A stretch of DNA of 64,000 nucleotides from Sphingomonas sanguinis (GCF_019297835.1 NZ_CP079203.1:531001-595000); one strand, 5' to 3'; shown: positions 18,130 to 27,615, counted from the stretch's first letter. The notes: generated by a model not told the origin, from the sequence alone. Numbers and translations are program-made.

Positions 18130-18533
18130 GCGCTCATAACCCCCATGGTCATGGCGACCACGGCGACCACGGCCACGACATCCACGCGCATGGCGATACT
18201 CACGGCCATGGGTCGCTCAAGGGTTACATGATCGGCTTCGTGCTGTCGGTGATCCTGACGGCCATCCCGTTCTGGGCGGTCATGACCGGCGCGCTGGGCG
18301 ATACCCAGACGACCGCTCTGGTCATCATGGGGCTGGCGTTCGTACAGATCGTCGTCCACATGATCTACTTCCTCCACATGAACACCAAGTCGGAGGGTGG
18401 CTGGACGATGATGGCGCTGGTGTTTACCGCCGTGCTGGTCGTCATCACGCTGAGCGGATCGATCTGGGTCATGTATCACATGAACACCAACATGATGCCG
18501 GACATGGCCGCCCAGATGGGCGGCGGCATGTAA
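18126..18533 (+). CDS. cyoD: Cytochrome bo3-type quinol oxidase subunit IV (CyoD)
   Basis: This 135-residue subunit IV has three hydrophobic helices ([60 protein letters not shown]). The likely start is the TTG at 18126, which overlaps the cyoC stop by four bases and has GGAG about eight bases upstream. It yields a His-rich N-terminus ([20 protein letters not shown]). The first in-frame ATG would cut into helix 1. Its stop overlaps the surf1 ATG (TAATG). Confidence 0.95.
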   Translation: MSAHNPHGHGDHGDHGHDIHAHGDTHGHGSLKGYMIGFVLSVILTAIPFWAVMTGALGDTQTTALVIMGLAFVQIVVHMIYFLHMNTKSEGGWTMMALVFTAVLVVITLSGSIWVMYHMNTNMMPDMAAQMGGGM

Positions 18534-19243
18534 TGGCCGATGCTGGCGTGAGCGGCGGGCGGCCCGGCCGTTCGCCACTGACGCTGGCGATCCTAACCGC
18601 GATCGGCGTGGCGCTGATCGCGGCCTTTCTTTCGCTCGGCGTGTGGCAGCTGCAACGCCGCGTCTGGAAGCTGAACCTGATCGCGACGGTGAATGCGCGG
18701 CTCCACGCCCCGCCCGTCGCTGCCCCCCGGACCGCAGGCGCATCCGACGCCTATACCCGCGTGACCGCCGAGGGGCGTTTCCGCAACGACCGTGAGACCT
18801 TCGTCCAGGCCGTGACCGAACGAGGTCCGGGTTTCTGGGTTCTGACCCCGCTGGTCGGTCCCCGTTTTACTGTGCTGGTCAACCGTGGCTTCGTACCCAC
18901 CGAAAAGCGCGCGGATCACAGCCGCCCTGATGGCCCGGTCCGTGTTACCGGTCTAGTCCGCGTCACCGAGCCGGATGGCGCGTTCCTCCGCTCGAACGAT
19001 CCGATCGCCGACCGCTGGTATTCACGCGATGTCGCGGCGATTGCAAAGGCCAAGCGGCTCGGCCCGGTCGCGCCCTATTTCATCGACGCCGACGCTACAC
19101 CCAACCCCGGCGGCTATCCGGTCGGCGGACTGACCGTCGTAGCGTTCCGCAACAGCCATTTGTCCTACGCGCTGACCTGGTTCGCCCTGGCGATCCTGAC
19201 AGTGGTCGGCATCGTCATTCTCTGGCGGCGGGGCCGCGAGTGA
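18533..19243 (+). CDS. SURF1 family oxidase assembly protein
   Basis: This 236-residue protein has the SURF1 layout: an N-terminal helix (LAILTAIGVALIAAFLSLGVWQLQR), a soluble central domain with GPGFWVLTPLV, VLVNRGFVP and PYFIDAD, and a C-terminal helix (LSYALTWFALAILTVVGIVI). The GxWQLxR and YALTWF signatures are present. SURF1 proteins help deliver haem to subunit I of haem-copper oxidases. The position inside a quinol-oxidase operon indicates the SURF1q type described in Paracoccus. It overlaps cyoD by one base and regB by four. Confidence 0.94.
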   Translation: MADAGVSGGRPGRSPLTLAILTAIGVALIAAFLSLGVWQLQRRVWKLNLIATVNARLHAPPVAAPRTAGASDAYTRVTAEGRFRNDRETFVQAVTERGPGFWVLTPLVGPRFTVLVNRGFVPTEKRADHSRPDGPVRVTGLVRVTEPDGAFLRSNDPIADRWYSRDVAAIAKAKRLGPVAPYFIDADATPNPGGYPVGGLTVVAFRNSHLSYALTWFALAILTVVGIVILWRRGRE

Positions 19244-20550
19244 CGTCGGGCGATCCGCCCTTCCTGCCCTTTACCGTGCGCCCCCGCGAGCCCGACGCGG
19301 CTGCGGGCACCGCCAATATGCGCCAGCTTATCCACCTACGCTGGATGGCGGTGGCAGGGCAGCTGATAACGATCCTGTTCGTCAACCGCGTCATGGGGGT
19401 TCAGCTTCCCATTCCGGCGATGATGGGCGTGCTGGTGATGGCGGCCGCGATCAATCTGCTCAGCCATTTCCGCCTGCGCTTTCACCGGATCACGAATACC
19501 GAACTTTTGTTCGCGCTGATGTTCGACGTCGGGACGCTGACGCTCCAGCTGTTCCTTGCGGGCGGGGCGACCAATCCCTTCATCTCGCTCTATCTGATCC
19601 AAGTCGTGTTGGGCGCGGTGTTGCTGGAAACCTGGTCGGCCTGGGCCCTGGCGGGGATCACGGGGCTCTGTTTCGGGTTGCTGTCGCTCCACCATCGCCC
19701 GCTCGCCTTCCCACCTTGGCTGTTCGGTGACATTGCCGGGTTGCATACGCTGGGCAACTGGCTGGGCTTCGCGCTGGTCACAGGCCTGCTGATCCTGTTC
19801 GTCACGCGGATCAGCCACAATATGCGGCTTGGCGCCGCGCGGCTGGCGGACTTGCGCCAGCAGGCATCGGAAGAAGAGCATATCGTCCGCATGGGCCTGC
19901 TCGCTTCGGGTGCGGCGCATGAACTGGGCACGCCGCTCGCGAGCTTGTCGGTGATCCTCAGCGACTGGCGGCGCGTGCCCAAGCTGCGTGACGATGCCGA
20001 ACTGATGGGCGAGATCGCCGAGATGCAGGCGGAGGTCCAGCGTTGCAAGGCGATCGTCACCCGCATCTTGCAATCGGCGGGCGAACCGCGTGGCGAGGCG
20101 GCCGAACTCTCCGAGGTGGGACGCTTCATCGACACCATCGTCGAGGAATGGCGGCGCAGCCATGGCCAGGTGCTGCTAGACTATCAGCGGACCGATGACG
20201 ATGCCGCGATCGTGTCCGACCCCGCGATCAAGCAGGCCGTCTGGAACGTCCTCGACAACGCGGCCGAAGCCTCGCCGCACTGGGTCGGCCTGACCGTCGC
20301 ACGCGAGGGCGGCGCGGTGGCGGTGCGCGTGACCGATCGCGGACCGGGCTTCACCCCGGCAACACTGTCGCAGGTCGGGCGACCGCAGCAATCGACCAAG
20401 GGCGAGGGACATGGCGTCGGCCTGTTCCTCGTGTCTAGTGTCGTCCGCAAGCTGGGCGGCCGGGTCGAGGCGGCTAACCGGGCCGAGGGTGGCGCAGTCG
20501 TCACGCTGACCCTACCTTTAAGCATGATCGGCGTATCGGATCGGGAGTAA
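19240..20550 (+). CDS. regB: Redox sensor histidine kinase RegB (PrrB/ActS family)
   Basis: This 436-residue kinase has six N-terminal membrane helices including FLAGGATNPFISLYLIQVVL, the GGxxNPF ubiquinone-binding motif of RegB. The dimerisation domain carries LLASGAAHELGTPLASLSV (phospho-His near 227) and, in AEVQRCKAIVTRILQSAG, the Cys that corresponds to the redox-active Cys of Rhodobacter RegB. The HATPase domain has NVLDNAAEASPHW, VTDRGPGF and GHGVGLFL. It begins with GTG at 19240, overlapping the surf1 stop by four bases. RegB senses quinone-pool and thiol redox state and controls terminal oxidases, which fits its place downstream of cyoABCD. Confidence 0.93.
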   Translation: MTSGDPPFLPFTVRPREPDAAAGTANMRQLIHLRWMAVAGQLITILFVNRVMGVQLPIPAMMGVLVMAAAINLLSHFRLRFHRITNTELLFALMFDVGTLTLQLFLAGGATNPFISLYLIQVVLGAVLLETWSAWALAGITGLCFGLLSLHHRPLAFPPWLFGDIAGLHTLGNWLGFALVTGLLILFVTRISHNMRLGAARLADLRQQASEEEHIVRMGLLASGAAHELGTPLASLSVILSDWRRVPKLRDDAELMGEIAEMQAEVQRCKAIVTRILQSAGEPRGEAAELSEVGRFIDTIVEEWRRSHGQVLLDYQRTDDDAAIVSDPAIKQAVWNVLDNAAEASPHWVGLTVAREGGAVAVRVTDRGPGFTPATLSQVGRPQQSTKGEGHGVGLFLVSSVVRKLGGRVEAANRAEGGAVVTLTLPLSMIGVSDRE

Positions 20551-21086
20551 TGATGGACGACGAACGCTCATTGGTGATCGTCGAGGATGACGAGACTTTC
20601 GCGCGCACGCTGCAACGTTCGTTCGAGCGCCGCGGCTACCGCGTCTGGATGGCGGCAAGCCCCGACGCGCTTCGCGACGTGCTGGCGGAGACGAGCCCGC
20701 GTTATGCGGTGGTCGACCTGAAGCTCGGCCAGGCGTCGGGCTTGGCCTGCGTCCAGACGCTGCACGCGCATGATCCGGAAATGCTGATCGTCGTCCTGAC
20801 CGGCTTTGCCAGTATCGCGACCGCGGTGGAGGCGATCAAGCTGGGCGCGTGCCATTATCTCGCCAAGCCGTCCAACACCGATGACATCGAAGCGGCCTTC
20901 CACAAGGCGGGGGGCGATGCGACGACCGCGATCACCGATCGTCCCAGTTCGATCAAGACGCTGGAATGGGAGCGGATCAACGAGACGTTGGCCGAAACCA
21001 ACTTCAACATTTCGGAAACCGCGCGGCGGCTGGGTATGCACCGCCGGACGCTCGCGCGAAAACTGGAGAAGCGCCACGTCCCCTAA
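20550..21086 (+). CDS. regA: Redox response regulator RegA (PrrA/ActR family)
   Basis: The 178-residue regulator has a receiver domain (LVIVEDDETFARTL, phospho-Asp in YAVVDLKLGQASG, LTGFASIATAVEAIKLGACH) and a C-terminal Fis-type helix-turn-helix NISETARRLGMHRRTLARKL that is strongly conserved in RegA/PrrA/ActR. It is the partner of the kinase just upstream, with start and stop codons overlapping by one base. It probably binds upstream of respiratory genes, possibly including its own operon. Confidence 0.94.
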   Translation: MMDDERSLVIVEDDETFARTLQRSFERRGYRVWMAASPDALRDVLAETSPRYAVVDLKLGQASGLACVQTLHAHDPEMLIVVLTGFASIATAVEAIKLGACHYLAKPSNTDDIEAAFHKAGGDATTAITDRPSSIKTLEWERINETLAETNFNISETARRLGMHRRTLARKLEKRHVP

Positions 21087-21104
21087 CGCGGCGCTTCTCT
21101 ACGA

Positions 21105-22928
21105 TCAGCGGCGCTTTTCGGCCGCGATCCAGTCCTCGATCTTCCCTTCCAGTACCGGCATGGGCAGCGCGCCGGTGTCAAGTACTTCGGCGTGGAAGCG
21201 GCGCGGATCGAACTTCGCGCTCAGTTCCGTCTTCGCCTTCGCCTTCAACCGGCTGATCGTGAGCTGCCCGATTTTATAGGCCAGTGCTTGGCCCGGAATG
21301 GCGATGTAGCGCTCGACTTCGGCGGTCGCGTCGGTGCGCGCCATGGGGGAGTTGGCGAGCATATAGTCGATCGCCTGATCGCGCGTCCAACCCTTGGCGT
21401 GGATGCCGGTGTCGACGACCAGACGCATCGCGCGCAGCATCTCGTCGCTCAGGCCGCCCATACGCTGATAGGGGTCGGTTTCCATGCCCAGCTCGGGCCA
21501 GAGCGTCTCGGCATAGAGCGCCCAGCCTTCGGCATAGGCGGTGTTGCCGCCGAAGCGCATGAAGGCGGGAAGCGCCGCGTTCTCCTGGGCCAGACTGATC
21601 TGGAAATGATGGCCCGGCACCGCTTCGTGCAAGTAGAGCGTCTCCATCTCCCACATGTAGCGGGAGGGGAGGTCGTAGGTGTTGTAGTAGAAAACGCCCG
21701 GCCGCGTCCCGTCCGGCGTGCCGCCCTGGTAGGAGCCACCGGCATCGGTCTTTTCCTTGAACGCGGGGACCGGGCGGATTTCGAGCGGTGTCTTGGGGAT
21801 CAGCGAGAATTGCTCGCGGATGCGCGCATCGACGCGGCGACCGATCGCCTCATAGCCTTCACGAAGCTGCGCGGCAGTCTTGGGTGCAAAACGCGGATCG
21901 GTGCGCAGGAAGGTGAAGAACTCCGCCAGGCTGCCCTTGAAGCCGACCGCCTGCTTCTGGACCTCCATCGCCTTCAGGATGCGCGCGACCTCGGACAGGC
22001 CGAGCTGGTGCACGTCCTCCGCCTTGAGGGGGAGGGTGGTGTTCTGCTCGATCAGATAGGCATAGAGCTTGTCGCCGCCCGGCATACCCGACAGGCCGAC
22101 CGTATCGCGTGCGGCGGGCAGATAGGTATCGGCCAGGAAGGTCCGCATCCGCTGTTCGGCGGGCACGATCACGTCGCGGATCTGCGCGGCATAGGCGCCC
22201 TTCAGGCGCGCCTGCTCCGCCGCCGGGATGGTGGCGGGGAAATTCTGGATCGGACCGTAAAAGGTCGATTTTTCGACCGGCACCGCAAGCAGATTGTCGA
22301 ACTGGGCGATCATGTTGCGCACGACCAGCTTGGGCTGGACGATGCCGCTTGCCATGCCCTGGCGGAAGCGGGTGATCGCTTCGTCGAGCAGATGGGCATA
22401 TTCGACGTTACGCTTCAGGTTGTTGTCGTAATCGGCCACCGTGTTGAACGGTGCGGCACCCTGACCCGAGGCGAATTCGGGATAGAAGGTCTGGATGCCA
22501 TAGAAATGATCCATCGGGCGGACGATCGTCAGTGCGACGATGGCGGGATCATAGCCCTTCAGCGTCGTCTCGGTCTGCTGCTTGAAGACGTCATAGGCAA
22601 CCTGATTGGTCGGGGTCAGCTTGGCGCGGTCGATCTGGCCGAGCTGTGCCAGATCCTTCTCGGCCGCTGCGCGCTCGGCCGCGATATAGGCGTCTGAGAA
22701 AAAATCGCCGATCCGGTCGGCCCGGCGTATGTCGCCGCGAAAAATTCCGCTGATCGGATTGCGCGCAAGGCTCGCTTCGTCGCTATCGTGGAATAGTCTC
22801 TTGAGCCGGGCATCTTCCTTGCCTTCGCCAGGCTGGGGTGCCGCGATGGGGGTGGCCTGAGCCGATGCGACGGTAGGCACGCCAAGGGCAAGGGCGGCAA
22901 GAACGATGGCGAGGGAGGAAGAGCGCAA
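21105..22928 (-). CDS. Exported DUF885 family protein (metallopeptidase-like)
   Basis: This roughly 607-residue protein has a signal peptide (LRSSSLAIVLAALALGVPTVASAQA) and a DUF885 body containing METLYLHEAVPGHHFQISLAQ, a HExxH-like HEAVPGHH motif, and NTAYAEGWALYAETL. This arrangement suggests a zinc peptidase of the gluzincin type, periplasmic or membrane-attached. A longer ATG start at 22994 would put 22 odd residues before the signal peptide and lie only 27 bases from the upstream terminator. The TTG at 22928 gives a normal signal peptide and room for a promoter, so I prefer it, although its ribosome site is weak. It converges with regA, 18 bases away. Confidence 0.88.
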   Translation of the reverse strand: MRSSSLAIVLAALALGVPTVASAQATPIAAPQPGEGKEDARLKRLFHDSDEASLARNPISGIFRGDIRRADRIGDFFSDAYIAAERAAAEKDLAQLGQIDRAKLTPTNQVAYDVFKQQTETTLKGYDPAIVALTIVRPMDHFYGIQTFYPEFASGQGAAPFNTVADYDNNLKRNVEYAHLLDEAITRFRQGMASGIVQPKLVVRNMIAQFDNLLAVPVEKSTFYGPIQNFPATIPAAEQARLKGAYAAQIRDVIVPAEQRMRTFLADTYLPAARDTVGLSGMPGGDKLYAYLIEQNTTLPLKAEDVHQLGLSEVARILKAMEVQKQAVGFKGSLAEFFTFLRTDPRFAPKTAAQLREGYEAIGRRVDARIREQFSLIPKTPLEIRPVPAFKEKTDAGGSYQGGTPDGTRPGVFYYNTYDLPSRYMWEMETLYLHEAVPGHHFQISLAQENAALPAFMRFGGNTAYAEGWALYAETLWPELGMETDPYQRMGGLSDEMLRAMRLVVDTGIHAKGWTRDQAIDYMLANSPMARTDATAEVERYIAIPGQALAYKIGQLTISRLKAKAKTELSAKFDPRRFHAEVLDTGALPMPVLEGKIEDWIAAEKRR

Positions 22929-23010
22929 GCGGGTATCCCGGTGAGAGCGATAAGGCGAACTTGGTAGAAAGCCCGCGTCCCACCCGCAAGCCATTGCTGC
23001 GGCGCGTCAA

Positions 23011-23051
23011 ATAAAAGCAACGCCCCGCGATCGCCATCGGATCGCGGGGCG
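23011..23051 (-). terminator. Strong terminator of the YqjD-like operon
   Basis: A 12-bp perfect stem (CGCCCCGCGATC / GATCGCGGGGCG) with a seven-base loop is followed on the minus strand by TTGCTTTTATTT. It lies 27 bases after the last operon stop and before the DUF885 gene. Confidence 0.9.
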
Positions 23052-23078
23052 CCACAAGCCCAGTCGAACGGGCCGTAA

Positions 23079-23552
23079 TCAGACGGTGGTCTTGTTCGTC
23101 GCAGCCTTGGCGGCCGCCGAACCAGCATTGCTCGCAGCCTTCACGACGTCATCGAACAGCGACTTGGCGCGGTCCTTGGCGGCGTCCTTGGTCAGGCCCG
23201 CATCCTCCAGCTCGCGTAGGCCGGTTTCGCGCGCCGCCTGGGTCGCCTGACGGATCGTCTCGCCCAGCTTCTTGCCGAGGGGGGTGAGCAATTCCTTCTC
23301 ACGGACCGAACGGGGAATTAGGGCACCGGCGATCACGCCGACGACCAGACCGCCGACCAGGATGCCGAGCGGATTGGTTTCGATGGTGCGAGCGGTCTTG
23401 TGTGCCAGTTCGCCCGCCTTGTCCTTCGACGTATGAAGCGCCGAGGCGGCTTTGTCCTTTGCGTCATGATAGACCTGCGACGCGGTTTCGCGCGTGTGGT
23501 CGATCTTCTCGCGAAGGGCGGTTTGCTGATCCTGGTGGGTTTCGGTGGTCAT
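23079..23552 (-). CDS. YtxH/YqjD-like stress protein with membrane anchor
   Basis: This 157-residue protein starts MTTETHQDQQTALREKIDHT and consists of Lys/Asp/Ala-rich amphipathic helices, a glycine-rich hydrophobic segment (NPLGILVGGLVVGVIAGALI) near the middle, and a second long Ala-rich helix ending AAKAATNKTTV. Late-embryogenesis-like repeats such as KDKAASALHTSKDKAGELAH suggest an elongated helical stress protein. The ATG at 23552 is preceded by AGAAGGA at a good distance. It is the last gene of the four-gene operon and ends just before a strong terminator. Confidence 0.85.
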   Translation of the reverse strand: MTTETHQDQQTALREKIDHTRETASQVYHDAKDKAASALHTSKDKAGELAHKTARTIETNPLGILVGGLVVGVIAGALIPRSVREKELLTPLGKKLGETIRQATQAARETGLRELEDAGLTKDAAKDRAKSLFDDVVKAASNAGSAAAKAATNKTTV

Positions 23553-23604
23553 TGCGAACATCCTTCTGGGCAGTGTCGCTAGGGGGGCGCCCCCGCGATC
23601 CAAA

Positions 23605-23856
23605 TCAGCGTTTGCGCTTGAACAGGCGGGCGATCCGCCGACGATTGAGAAGCAGGCCGAAGACGGCGACGCCGCCCGCAACCGCACCGGGATTGCTCTT
23701 GGCCGATTCTAGACCGCATTTCGCGGCCGTGACGCCTGCCTCCCGCGCTTGCGCCGCCAGCGCCTGCGGCTCCAGCTTGGCCTGGATGCGCGATGCGGTG
23801 TGGTTCAACCGTTCGCGTGCTTCGGCAGCCCGGATTTCGGCCTCTGCGACGGTCAT
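23605..23856 (-). CDS. Small DUF3618/YqjK-like protein
   Basis: This 83-residue protein starts MTVAEAEIRAAEARERLNHT and contains an amphipathic N-terminal helix, a short hydrophobic segment (NPGAVAGGVAVFGLLLNRRR) and a basic end (IARLFKRKR). The pattern is DUF3618, often found beside YqjE-like proteins. It overlaps the upstream gene by four bases. Its gene order is equivalent to E. coli yqjK after yqjE. Molecular function is unknown. Confidence 0.85.
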   Translation of the reverse strand: MTVAEAEIRAAEARERLNHTASRIQAKLEPQALAAQAREAGVTAAKCGLESAKSNPGAVAGGVAVFGLLLNRRRIARLFKRKR

Positions 23857-24209
23857 GCGGCACCTCCCGACAGGCGGGACTTACCCATCATCGCCAATAT
23901 GCCTGCCACGATGACGACCACGCCGACGACGATCAGCGTCGCGGCGAACGGGCCGGTCGCGGGCGCCAGCGCGAAGATCAGGCCAACGAGCAAGGCGATC
24001 AGCGCCGACAGGCCCAGCACGGCGGCAACCCCGAAGAAGATAGCCGCGCTGCGATAGCGACCGATCTTGTCGGTCGCTCGTGCCTTCGCCAGATCGATCT
24101 CGGCGGTGATGAACGAGCGCCCATCATCGACGAGTTGCGACACCAGCGAGGTCAGCGTCTCCGGCTCGGGCGATGCCGCCGTCCGCAGGGTTTCGACTAC
24201 GCGGGTCAC
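23853..24209 (-). CDS. YqjE-like membrane protein (phage-holin superfamily fold, PF07332 type)
   Basis: This 118-residue protein has a soluble helical start (LTSLVSQLVDDGRSFITAEIDLAKA) and two adjacent membrane helices (AAIFFGVAAVLGLSALIALLV and FAATLIVVGVVVIVAGILAM). This is the layout of the YqjE/holin-superfamily III proteins. Despite the family name nothing suggests a phage: no lysin or structural genes are near. It overlaps both operon neighbours by four bases. In E. coli the yqjDE products are inner-membrane stationary-phase proteins. Confidence 0.88.
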   Translation of the reverse strand: MTRVVETLRTAASPEPETLTSLVSQLVDDGRSFITAEIDLAKARATDKIGRYRSAAIFFGVAAVLGLSALIALLVGLIFALAPATGPFAATLIVVGVVVIVAGILAMMGKSRLSGGAA

Positions 24210-24751
24210 GCGGAGGCGTCGACCGACTGGCGGGTTTCGATCCCCGACTGGATGACGCGGGCCAGCGCGAAGCCGACCGCCGCCGCGACGCCGATCGCCA
24301 CCGCCGGGCTCTTCGTCACGAAGGCGCGGGCGTCGTCGAGCAGTTCCTCGACATCCTTCTCCTTGATCGCACCGGACAGGGAGGTCACGGTGTCGGCGGC
24401 CGAGCGGGCATATTGGCCATACTGGCTGCCCAGCTTCTCATCGACCTGACCGGCCGCATCGTTCAGCAGCTGCGCGACCTGATCGAGCGCCGAACCTGCC
24501 TTGGCCTTGCCGTCGCCAGCCAGCGACTGGATTTTGTCGACCGCCTGCTGCTGGAATTTGGACGCGCCGTCCTTCACCTGCTGCTTGGCATCGGCCAGAC
24601 CCGCCTTCGCCTTTGAGGCGTCTTCATCAGACACGGCCGGGCCACCGATCGGGGCGTTCGGCGCGGCGACCTCAGGGGCTACCGCGATATTTGCGCCGAA
24701 GCCGGGCGTCGTGGTGTCTGCGGCGGGAAACGTGCTGTTGGTATCAGCCAT
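24206..24751 (-). CDS. YqjD/ElaB-like (DUF883-type) membrane-anchored protein
   Basis: This 181-residue protein has a Pro/Ala-rich start, a long helical region (AKAGLADAKQQVKDGASKFQ and beyond) and a C-terminal anchor (SPAVAIGVAAAVGFALARVI), the arrangement of YqjD/ElaB proteins. E. coli YqjD binds ribosomes at the membrane in stationary phase. The ATG at 24751 is preceded by AAAGGG. It is the first gene of the operon and has an EcfG-like promoter 49-74 bases upstream. Similarity is by architecture, so equivalence to YqjD is an inference. Confidence 0.85.
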   Translation of the reverse strand: MADTNSTFPAADTTTPGFGANIAVAPEVAAPNAPIGGPAVSDEDASKAKAGLADAKQQVKDGASKFQQQAVDKIQSLAGDGKAKAGSALDQVAQLLNDAAGQVDEKLGSQYGQYARSAADTVTSLSGAIKEKDVEELLDDARAFVTKSPAVAIGVAAAVGFALARVIQSGIETRQSVDASA

Positions 24752-24799
24752 CGAAAAACCCTTTCGTTTCGGCCCGGGCGAACGGGCGGTTTGCCTCTT

Positions 24800-24825
24800 A
24801 ACCCCGGCACCGGAAGCACGGTTCC
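24800..24825 (-). promoter_or_regulatory. Candidate EcfG (general stress sigma factor) promoter
   Basis: On the minus strand GGAAC (24821-24825) is followed after 17 bases by GGTT (24800-24803). The alphaproteobacterial EcfG consensus is GGAAC-N16/17-CGTT, so only one base differs. It is placed correctly for the YqjD-like operon starting at 24751. Confidence 0.65.
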
Positions 24826-24897
24826 ATGCTTTTAGCGCAATTGCCCTTCGCACGGTCACGCGGTAGAGCCGCGCCGAGACCTTCAAGGCTGATGTAG

Positions 24898-26190
<1,293 letters not shown>

Positions 26191-26213
26191 AATCGAAGGG
26201 CGTCGGTACGATT

Positions 26214-26537
26214 ATGGCCGCTGTGACAAAGAAACCGTCGCCTTTCATCCGGACCATGCGGCGGGCCGCGCTGCCCGCCCTTGGTCTGACGATCGTTGCG
26301 TTTTTCGGCGCCTATGCGGTGCTGGGGCGCAACGGCCTGCTCGCTTATGGCGAGTATCAGCGTCAGCTGGTCAAGCGTGAGCATGACTATGCCGTGCTCG
26401 ACAAGAAGCGGACGGTGCTGAAGAACCGGGTCGCGCTGCTCGACCCGGATCATGCCAACCCGGACATGGTCGACGAGATGGTCCGCAAGGAACTGAACGT
26501 CGCCCATCCGGACGAGGTCATCGTTCCCCTAAAATGA
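26214..26537 (+). CDS. ftsB: Septum formation initiator FtsB
   Basis: This 107-residue single-pass membrane protein (AALPALGLTIVAFFGAYAVL) is followed by GRNGLLAYGEYQRQLVKREHD and a coiled coil with heptads to about residue 75, ending in a region with NPDMVDEMVRKELNVAHPDE. This is the DivIC/FtsB layout of the division complex with FtsL and FtsQ. A TTG at 26187 is also in frame, but the ATG at 26214 suits the short cytoplasmic tail. It follows eno after 23 bases. The pdhA/pdhB genes that commonly follow in related species are not here; a terminator comes at once. Confidence 0.9.
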   Translation: MAAVTKKPSPFIRTMRRAALPALGLTIVAFFGAYAVLGRNGLLAYGEYQRQLVKREHDYAVLDKKRTVLKNRVALLDPDHANPDMVDEMVRKELNVAHPDEVIVPLK

Positions 26538-26538
26538 G

Positions 26539-26567
26539 AAAGGGCGGCCTTGCGGGGCCGCCCTTTT
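26539..26567. terminator. Bidirectional terminator between ftsB and the hydrolase gene
   Basis: An 11-bp perfect stem (AAAGGGCGGCC / GGCCGCCCTTT) with a six-base loop is followed by TTCG on the plus strand; the mirrored minus-strand copy also has a T run. It lies between convergent genes. Confidence 0.88.
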
Positions 26568-26571
26568 CGTA

Positions 26572-27396
26572 TCATCGACCGAGGAAGGTCAGCAGGTCGC
26601 TGGTCAGGCGATCGCCATGCGTGACGTTCAGGCCGTGCGGTGCGCCGTCATATTCGACAAGCTGCGAATGGGCGATCCCCGCCGCTGCCGCACGACCCGC
26701 CGCATCGATCGGCACGGTCTGGTCGCCGGTGCCATGGACGATCAGCGTGGGCACGCGGAAGGCAGCCAGATCGGGGCGGAAGTCCGTCTGGCTGAAGGAT
26801 TCCGCACAGGCCAGCGTCGGCTTCAGCCCCGCCTGCATCGCGACGCTGGTCGCCCAATCGAGTATGTCATCGCTGACCGGGCTGGTCAGATAGCCGACGC
26901 CGAAGAACTGCTTCAGGAAAGTGTGGCGCAAGAAGTTGGCGCGGTCGTCACGCAGGTTCTGGCCGATCTGATCGAACACCGACTGGTCGGTGCCATGGGG
27001 GTTATCCTCGGTCTTGAGCATGAACGGCACGACCGAGGCGATCAGCCCGGCCGCGACGACGCCCTTGCCGTCATGGCGGCTCATATAGCGGGCGACTTCG
27101 CCCCCGCCCATCGAGAAGCCGACGATCGCCGCGTCTTCGGCACCCGTCGCTTCCAGCACATCGGCAAGATCGTCGGACAGCGTGTCATAGTCATAACCCG
27201 ACCAGGGTTGCCCCGACCGTCCGAAGCCGCGCCGGTCATAGGCGATGGCGCGGAAGCCGGCCTCGGCCAGCGCCATCATCTGCGGGTCCCACATATCGGC
27301 GGACAGCGGCCAACCATGGAGCAGGACGACGGGGCGGCCTTCTCCCCAGTCCTTGACGTAAATGTCGGTGCCGTCGCGGGTCTTCAGATAAGGCAT
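26572..27396 (-). CDS. Alpha/beta hydrolase (non-haem haloperoxidase/arylesterase type)
   Basis: This 274-residue cytoplasmic protein begins MPYLKTRDGTDIYVKDWGEG. It has the oxyanion motif VVLLHGWPLSADMWD, the nucleophile elbow IVGFSMGGGEVARY (Ser near 97), the acid in TLIVHGTGDQTVP and the His in EYDGAPHGLN. The profile matches the cofactor-free chloroperoxidase/esterase group (about 275 residues). The ATG at 27396 has AGGAAA upstream. An exact EcfG consensus promoter lies 40 bases upstream, which suggests general stress control. Confidence 0.92.
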   Translation of the reverse strand: MPYLKTRDGTDIYVKDWGEGRPVVLLHGWPLSADMWDPQMMALAEAGFRAIAYDRRGFGRSGQPWSGYDYDTLSDDLADVLEATGAEDAAIVGFSMGGGEVARYMSRHDGKGVVAAGLIASVVPFMLKTEDNPHGTDQSVFDQIGQNLRDDRANFLRHTFLKQFFGVGYLTSPVSDDILDWATSVAMQAGLKPTLACAESFSQTDFRPDLAAFRVPTLIVHGTGDQTVPIDAAGRAAAAGIAHSQLVEYDGAPHGLNVTHGDRLTSDLLTFLGR

Positions 27397-27435
27397 CGTT
27401 TTTTCCTGCACATGAGGTAGATAAGCAGGGGGTTG

Positions 27436-27460
27436 AACGGGCCGCATCGACGGCCGTTCC
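27436..27460 (-). promoter_or_regulatory. EcfG-type promoter of the hydrolase gene
   Basis: On the minus strand GGAAC (27456-27460), 16 bases, CGTT (27436-27439) matches the EcfG consensus GGAAC-N16/17-CGTT exactly. It lies 40 bases before the ATG at 27396. Confidence 0.78.
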
Positions 27461-27615
27461 GTGTCCCGGCGACAGCGAGCCCGGCGAACACCAGTGATTT
27501 CACAGACTTCCGATGCGGCCGATCGTGGCGGCAATAAAGCGGTTGCGACGCATTGCCATGGCGACGTGATGAAGTAACATTCCCGTCATTCGCGATTGAG
27601 ACGGAGCGTAATCGA

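Noticed and set aside
23853..24209. Holin-fold gene as a sign of a prophage
   Set aside because: No phage structural, lysis or integrase gene is nearby; its operon partners match the chromosomal yqjDEK arrangement.
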